This document shows positions 60,248-64,000 of a stretch of DNA of 64,000 nt, piece after piece. Source of the DNA: Treponema sp. (lineage in GTDB: Bacteria; Spirochaetota; Spirochaetia; Treponematales; Treponemataceae); the NCBI GenBank assembly GCA_017940005.1, contig JAGAZO010000017.1:230155-294154 (forward strand). The letters are read 5' to 3'. Under the pieces are notes generated by a model. It was not told the DNA's origin, searched no databases, and was given only the letters and a program-made list of their open reading frames with translations. The translations under genes were made by a program, and so were the position numbers. How positions within the stretch are numbered: position 1 is the first letter of the stretch; each line of letters opens with the position of its first letter.

Positions 60248-62299
60248 ATGAGTGAACTGCTATTCGATACAGGGCTAGATGAACGCGCATTCGGCAAAAG
60301 CAACTTTTCTACGCTTTTAAACGAGCGCGGTTTTATTGCATCTGCAAACAGCGCAATTTCTCCGAACATGACGTTCTCGTTCCGAGAGTGGAAATTTGAC
60401 GGCGTCAAAACAGTTGACCGCGCTTTAGACGATAGCGCGCGCAGTGCAAACGGCACGATACACAGCGCACACCACGAGCATGCGCACAACGCGTCATCTG
60501 AACATGCGCATGTGTGTTTTTACGGCGCGTTCAGCGGTGCAAAGACGATTTTAGACATGCTCGACGAACTGCACGCTGCGCATGATGATGTCACGCGGAT
60601 TGACCGTGCCGCGCATGATGAGCGTAATGCAGCAACGACAGCGCTGCACAATGGTGCGCATGCTGTTCCTGTGCGCGATGGCATTCCACGAACCGATGTT
60701 GCCGCAAATGTTCCCGCGCGCACACGCGATACAATAGCGACAGCACAATGCGCTGCTCCCCAACACGTGCACAGCAACGATGCATTGTTCACCGCAACGT
60801 GTGCAGTTTTTGCTGCATGTTGCGCGCTTGATCAAGCTGTCCGCGAAAACATACCGCTTGCACAGATTGGCGCGGGCGGCATTTTTGTGCATTTTGAAAC
60901 GGATAGCGCAAGCGCGGCATTTGATGGCAGCGCGGTTACCGAGCTGAACAGCAGCAATGCGGCATGCGGTTCTACCACACATGCAGACTTGTCCGTCAGT
61001 ACTGAAAAAATCACGCTGCTCTTTTTACCTGCAAAACTTTTTGATGCAGCAAGCGCATGCAAAGGTGCAAGTGCATATGCCGCCGCGCAAGGCGCATGGT
61101 GTTCAAAATTATTAACAGACGAACAGGAACAACTTTTATTCACGCAAAGCGCAATCGTATACTGCGCGCTCACGCACCATGCGCCGTTTACAGCAATTGA
61201 CGAAACTGAACGACACGCAGACGAGCGCGATAAGCAGTTTTTGCGTTTAGAACATGTGGTCAACGGCATAAATGATGAAGTAGCGCGCGCAGTTGACAGC
61301 GCGCTTGAACTGCCGCATAGCATATCATCGTCCAATACAGTGCAGCCCGTGCAACTTTTTCAGACAGCGTTCCCGCTCGAAAAATTACACGCGGAGCTTG
61401 GTATTGGAAACAGAAGCATAGTTGCCGTATCGCGTCCGAATGCGCTTTCCGAAAATGAATTTAAGAAAAACGTCGCGGCATATTATGCAGCAAAGACACG
61501 CATCGTAAAACGAAGCAGAGCAATCAGGCGCAACGCCGCGCTCATAACGGGCATTGTCATTGCGTGCGCTGTCGCTGTGTTGTTTGCAATTACGTCACAC
61601 ACTGACAATGGCAGAAAGCCAACAGCGCGCGGACTTACATCATCGCATGTTGTAGAGCTGTTTTATCAAGCGATGCATACACAAGATGTCGAACTTGTAC
61701 GTGCAATGTCGTCAGGCAAGGCAGCGCGCCGTTACACAAATATGGTGAGCAGCGTGTACGTTGTGAATAAAGCGCGAAGCGCATACGAGCCGTCAAACAG
61801 CATTGTGACGCCTGAAGTGTGGCTTTTGCTGCAATCAGGCAAGACAGCGACAGACAAACGCACCGTATATGGAATCACGTCGTTTATGCTTGATGGAAAT
61901 GTTTCGCTGCTACGCGGCAAAGCGCCGACACGCAACATGAAAATGCAGCCCATCGTTGTTGAAAGAGGCGTGCAGCTCGCAGATGGCGCAACAGCTGTTC
62001 ACACGGCGGAATATTATACAGTGTACACAACGGGCGAAAAAGATGATTTTTTTGTCACACGCAACAGCGACACGGTGACGCTCACATATAAAAACAAGCA
62101 GTGGCGCGTAACAGATATTTCAGCGCACGACAGCGACATACACGTTGACAGCGATGCGTTTAAAGCGGCCGTCATTGAAGCATTCGCATTTGCAAACGGA
62201 GATGCAGTGCATGCAACTAATCTATTGCGCGAACAGTTTTCGTGGCTCCCCTATGCAGCTGTTGTAGCAGTAGCGCAAGATTTGCCTGCGCCGTTTTAA
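60248..62299 (+). CDS. Single-span membrane protein with a degenerate kinase-like cytoplasmic region
   Basis: 683 residues. Residues 1 to about 425 are soluble; one membrane helix lies at about 430-449 (ALITGIVIACAVAVLFAI); the last 230 residues are extracytoplasmic. The segment FTQSAIVYCALTHHAPFTAI, followed by D/E-rich charged residues and VNGINDEVARAVDSALEL, resembles the C-lobe end of bacterial Ser/Thr kinases (yaLLTGxxPF ... aIxkAL), and IPLAQIGAGGIFVHFE recalls the catalytic-loop region, but no HRD or DFG motif is seen, so it may be a pseudokinase. Residues 60-150 are His/Ala-rich low complexity. The C-terminal part begins SSHVVELFYQAMHTQDVELV, reminiscent of NTF2/SnoaL folds. Function unknown. 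Confidence 0.65.
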   Translation: MSELLFDTGLDERAFGKSNFSTLLNERGFIASANSAISPNMTFSFREWKFDGVKTVDRALDDSARSANGTIHSAHHEHAHNASSEHAHVCFYGAFSGAKTILDMLDELHAAHDDVTRIDRAAHDERNAATTALHNGAHAVPVRDGIPRTDVAANVPARTRDTIATAQCAAPQHVHSNDALFTATCAVFAACCALDQAVRENIPLAQIGAGGIFVHFETDSASAAFDGSAVTELNSSNAACGSTTHADLSVSTEKITLLFLPAKLFDAASACKGASAYAAAQGAWCSKLLTDEQEQLLFTQSAIVYCALTHHAPFTAIDETERHADERDKQFLRLEHVVNGINDEVARAVDSALELPHSISSSNTVQPVQLFQTAFPLEKLHAELGIGNRSIVAVSRPNALSENEFKKNVAAYYAAKTRIVKRSRAIRRNAALITGIVIACAVAVLFAITSHTDNGRKPTARGLTSSHVVELFYQAMHTQDVELVRAMSSGKAARRYTNMVSSVYVVNKARSAYEPSNSIVTPEVWLLLQSGKTATDKRTVYGITSFMLDGNVSLLRGKAPTRNMKMQPIVVERGVQLADGATAVHTAEYYTVYTTGEKDDFFVTRNSDTVTLTYKNKQWRVTDISAHDSDIHVDSDAFKAAVIEAFAFANGDAVHATNLLREQFSWLPYAAVVAVAQDLPAPF

Positions 62300-62684
62300 A
62301 ACCGACATGCACATCTTGCCTCAACGCAGATTGCCAAATCAGTTTCCCGAATATAAAAGAATCGCTTAAAAGAAAATAGAGATGTTTTAAAAAGTTTGTC
62401 GCTTTTTGCTATCCATGGTGTATTTAATCACCATACCTCGCCGCAAGCATCAAGGTTGTTGCGTTGGTGCGCGTGAGCGCACACGTAAATGGGCGAGTTT
62501 CCGCGAAAACTCGAAGCTAAAAACGGCACGCTATTTCAGTGCCGTTTTTAAACGTTCTCTAAATGTCCTGCAGCCAGCTTTCATACTTTTTTTGCGACCC
62601 AGCTTCACAAAAAAGTTTCGCGCGAGCGACGAGTTAAATAATTTCTTCACAACTTACATCACGAAGTGATGCATGGAACCCGCC
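62300..62684. other. Hairpin-rich intergenic stretch
   Basis: No convincing gene; an 87-codon plus-strand frame (62406-62669) has unlikely composition and no ribosome site. It holds three stem-loops in a row: GTGCGC/GCGCAC (62467-62482), CGAGTTT/AAACTCG (62494-62513), and an 11-bp stem at 62519-62549. Confidence 0.5.
62519..62549. terminator. Bidirectional terminator-like stem-loop
   Basis: AAAAACGGCAC (62519-62529), nine-base loop, GTGCCGTTTTT (62539-62549). Symmetric A-run and T-run suit termination from both sides, between the plus-strand 60248 gene and the minus-strand HNH gene. Confidence 0.7.
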
Positions 62685-63200
62685 TCACGAATCAATTTTG
62701 CGGCTATGGACTTTTGCATGTTGCTTACGGGTAAGCAAAATTAAATTTTCTGGCCTGCAATCATAACCATTGTTATTAATATGATGAACATGCAATCCGT
62801 CATCCGGCTTTTTTCCAAGAAACGCCATCGCTATCATTGTATAAACATAGCAATAGTGATTAACGCTATATCGTCTTTCTCTGTCTAGAACCAAATAGCC
62901 TATATGTTTTGATTCTCCTTTTAGCTCGTCATCTTGTTTTATCAGCTGCCCATTCCAGCGAATACGTCCTTTGTTGCTCGCTTCATATTTAGACCAGCCC
63001 TGCTGTTGAATCGGCTTCCATACTTCGCCAGAAAGTTTTTCAGCTTTGCTGTTATACCGCTCTGCAGATGTATGCTTTGCGGCAGCTTCTTCTTTTTTGC
63101 TAGCAAACTCCTTTGCGTTTTCTATAAGTTGTCGTATGGTATAGGATTTATTGTTATACCCAGTTACAACTTCATTCAATTCTTTTTCTGTAAGTTTCAT
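62685..63200 (-). CDS. HNH endonuclease with NUMOD4-type DNA-binding motif
   Basis: 171 residues. N-terminal 55 residues are helical. A NUMOD4-like motif (EVWKPIQQQGWSKYEASNKG, then RIRW) is followed by the HNH nuclease core: LHVHHINNNGYDCRPENLIL and TRKQHAKVHSR, with paired His, the Asn and the final His in place. This combination is typical of free-standing homing endonucleases in phages and mobile elements. AAGAGG precedes the ATG and a TATAAT lies at 63250-63245. It is an isolated gene in an accessory region; no intron or target gene could be identified beside it. Confidence 0.88.
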   Translation of the reverse strand: MKLTEKELNEVVTGYNNKSYTIRQLIENAKEFASKKEEAAAKHTSAERYNSKAEKLSGEVWKPIQQQGWSKYEASNKGRIRWNGQLIKQDDELKGESKHIGYLVLDRERRYSVNHYCYVYTMIAMAFLGKKPDDGLHVHHINNNGYDCRPENLILLTRKQHAKVHSRKIDS

Positions 63201-63683
63201 TTTTTACCTCTTAATTTTGTACTGTATGATATTATTTTTTAATAATTATACCACGAAATGAGAATTTATTTAAGTAGACAGCAAGCTATTGCCTGCACTG
63301 TTTAAAAACTGCCGCGTGCAGCAGCCGACATACGCACTTCCCAACTCGCAGCACGCACATGAGGCGAATGATTGCATTCCGTGCAATTTTAACAACCGCC
63401 ACACATACAGAGGTATCTCGAAAAATTCACGTGTATAATTTTTTGGAGCATGCCGCTGGAAGAGCCGCCCTTCCGTTGCTTGCTCACGCGCGGCGTCCTC
63501 GCCTGCCATGCGGCAGGCTTGCGGTCGCTGCTCCGTCTGCCATGCGGCAGACGGGCACAACTACAGGGCGGGCTAGGCGCACTGTTTCAAAGTGCGCTGC
63601 CGTACAGAGCGTTTGCCGCCCGTATGCCCGCGTCGCGCGAGCTATGTACGCTCACCCGCATTATGCAGCACGCACGTAAAAAA
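63201..63683. other. GC-rich non-coding stretch with two related inverted repeats
   Basis: No gene is supported; the frames here have no ribosome site and atypical composition. Two inverted repeats share the core CTGCCATGCGGCAG: GCCTGCC/GGCAGGC at 63501-63518 and CCGTCTGCC/GGCAGACGG at 63533-63554, both with the loop ATGC. Confidence 0.5.
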
Positions 63684-63735
63684 AATCGGAGCATCTGTGG
63701 GCGCACTTTCCGGTGCGCCAACAGATGCTCCGATT
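63684..63735 (-). terminator. Strong terminator downstream of the FGE-like gene
   Basis: Minus strand: a 15-bp perfect stem (63735-63721 with 63698-63684), with a second 7-bp stem GGCGCAC/GTGCGCC nested in the loop, followed by a run of T. A second 11-bp stem, 63784-63774 with 63746-63736, lies between it and the stop codon. Confidence 0.8.
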
Positions 63736-63789
63736 CGCGCCGTTTTTTGGCGCAGCCTTACGGCGTGCGCTTTAAAACGGCGCGCGCTC

Positions 63790-64000
63790 TTATTCAGAAC
63801 TGGAACGCACCACACGGAAGCCAAGATCGTCATTGAGGAAATCCGGCGAGTCGCTGATCCGGTACGACACCGCGCAAAGCCGCGCAGCATCGCTCCACGA
63901 ACCACCGCGCCTGACACGGTACGAGCCAGACGACGGCCCCGCGGGGTCGGTCGCCCCGTCCTTGTCATCGGCGTAGTCGCCAGTGTTCGGCCACCAGTCC
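63790..64000 (-). CDS. Formylglycine-generating-enzyme-like (FGE-sulfatase/SUMF1) protein, C-terminal end only
   Basis: 69 C-terminal residues; the rest is beyond the right edge. The text is diagnostic of the FGE/C-type-lectin-like fold: DWWPNTGDYADDKDGATDPA, GPSSGSYRVRRGGSWSD, CAVSYRISDSPD and LGFRVVRSS. Proteins of this family ending in RGGSW...GFRVVR are either FGE-like enzymes or ligand-binding surface proteins, and in Treponema denticola the variable protein TvpA of a diversity-generating retroelement has this fold. Almost no codon here ends in A, unlike the rest of the window, so its base usage is foreign. Whether it is exported cannot be seen. Confidence 0.85.
   Translation of the reverse strand, partial: DWWPNTGDYADDKDGATDPAGPSSGSYRVRRGGSWSDAARLCAVSYRISDSPDFLNDDLGFRVVRSSSE

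Noticed and set aside
47945..62460. Shared CCGCAAGCATC at about 47950 and 62440 as a dispersed repeat
   Set aside because: Only eleven bases agree and the flanks differ; chance is a sufficient explanation in 64 kb.
62406..62669. 87-codon plus-strand frame
   Set aside because: It runs through three hairpins and a terminator, is rich in Arg/Lys/Phe without pattern, and has no ribosome site.
63270..63560. 96-codon minus-strand frame downstream of the FGE-like gene
   Set aside because: It lies after a strong terminator, contains both inverted repeats and has no ribosome site or recognisable domain.
62300..64000. A complete diversity-generating retroelement
   Set aside because: No reverse transcriptase motif, Avd-like gene or A-rich near-copy of the FGE 3' end was found on either strand; only the possible variable region is present, so it is kept as a hypothesis.
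1..64000. CRISPR arrays, insertion sequences, prophage or rRNA genes
   Set aside because: No regularly spaced repeats, transposase or phage structural motifs, and no rRNA-like sequence were noticed.

Overview
The window looks like a chromosome segment of a host-associated spirochaete close to Treponema. The reasons are a cytidylate kinase fused in frame to ribosomal protein S1, a GreA carried on a very long N-terminal helical-repeat domain, many TPR lipoproteins with treponeme-style lipoboxes, SecD/YajC, ScpA/ScpB, RecA and HflK/HflC, and no phage or plasmid backbone. Genes are dense on both strands, mostly in tightly coupled operons with ATGA or TAATG overlaps. The last 1.7 kb is different: GC-rich, hairpin-rich and accessory in character.

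Layout: 0-5 kb (minus) holds the start of secD, yajC, a frameshifted CapA-like gene, a TPR lipoprotein and a small membrane protein. 5-9.5 kb (plus) holds cell-envelope genes (TPR lipoprotein, lytic transglycosylase with LysM, OmpA-family protein) and a LUD-domain protein. 9.6-13.5 kb holds an EFR1-type flavodoxin/ferredoxin coupled to a fructosamine-kinase-family protein, a MATE exporter and tRNA-Arg. 13.5-27 kb is a long minus-strand block: lipoprotein, TPR membrane protein, GAF-sigma54 activator, cmk-rpsA fusion, rluB, scpB, scpA, folK, recA, then an rpe operon with three envelope/TPR genes. 27-31 kb holds a TPR protein and the giant GreA, ending in a strong terminator shared with convergent deoC. 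31.8-37.2 kb holds ferredoxin, a membrane protein, an M23 peptidase, a PEGA protein and a class A PBP. 37.3-46.5 kb is a complete sugar sensing and uptake locus: membrane-anchored binding protein, YesM kinase, YesN regulator, lipoprotein binding protein, periplasmic binding protein, ABC ATPase and permease. 46.8-48.2 kb holds a 2-hydroxyacid dehydrogenase and tRNA-Asp/tRNA-Pro. 48.4-52 kb holds a SurA/PpiD-like protein and a DUF115 protein carrying a 36-bp perfect palindrome. 52-57.4 kb (minus) holds LysE exporter, RluA-type synthase, rpiA, a fused aroD-aroE with altered catalytic residues and a PASTA protein. 57.4-62.3 kb holds a DUF4230 protein divergent from hflK-hflC and a kinase-like membrane protein. 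62.3-64 kb holds hairpins, a free-standing HNH endonuclease and the 3' end of a formylglycine-generating-enzyme-like gene.

Four points stand out. (1) About ten genes have a sigma70 -10 box only 5-8 bases before the start codon, and an eleventh (27087) comes close with 13; this suggests widespread leaderless or near-leaderless mRNAs. (2) The truncated FGE-like gene at the right edge resembles the variable proteins of diversity-generating retroelements, although no reverse transcriptase or template repeat lies in the window. (3) The junction between the sugar-binding protein and ABC ATPase genes can form two mutually exclusive hairpins, one of which hides the ATPase Shine-Dalgarno. (4) AroDE has lost the usual catalytic His of type I dehydroquinase and the Asp of shikimate dehydrogenase. 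All calls are from reading the sequence only; no database search was run.
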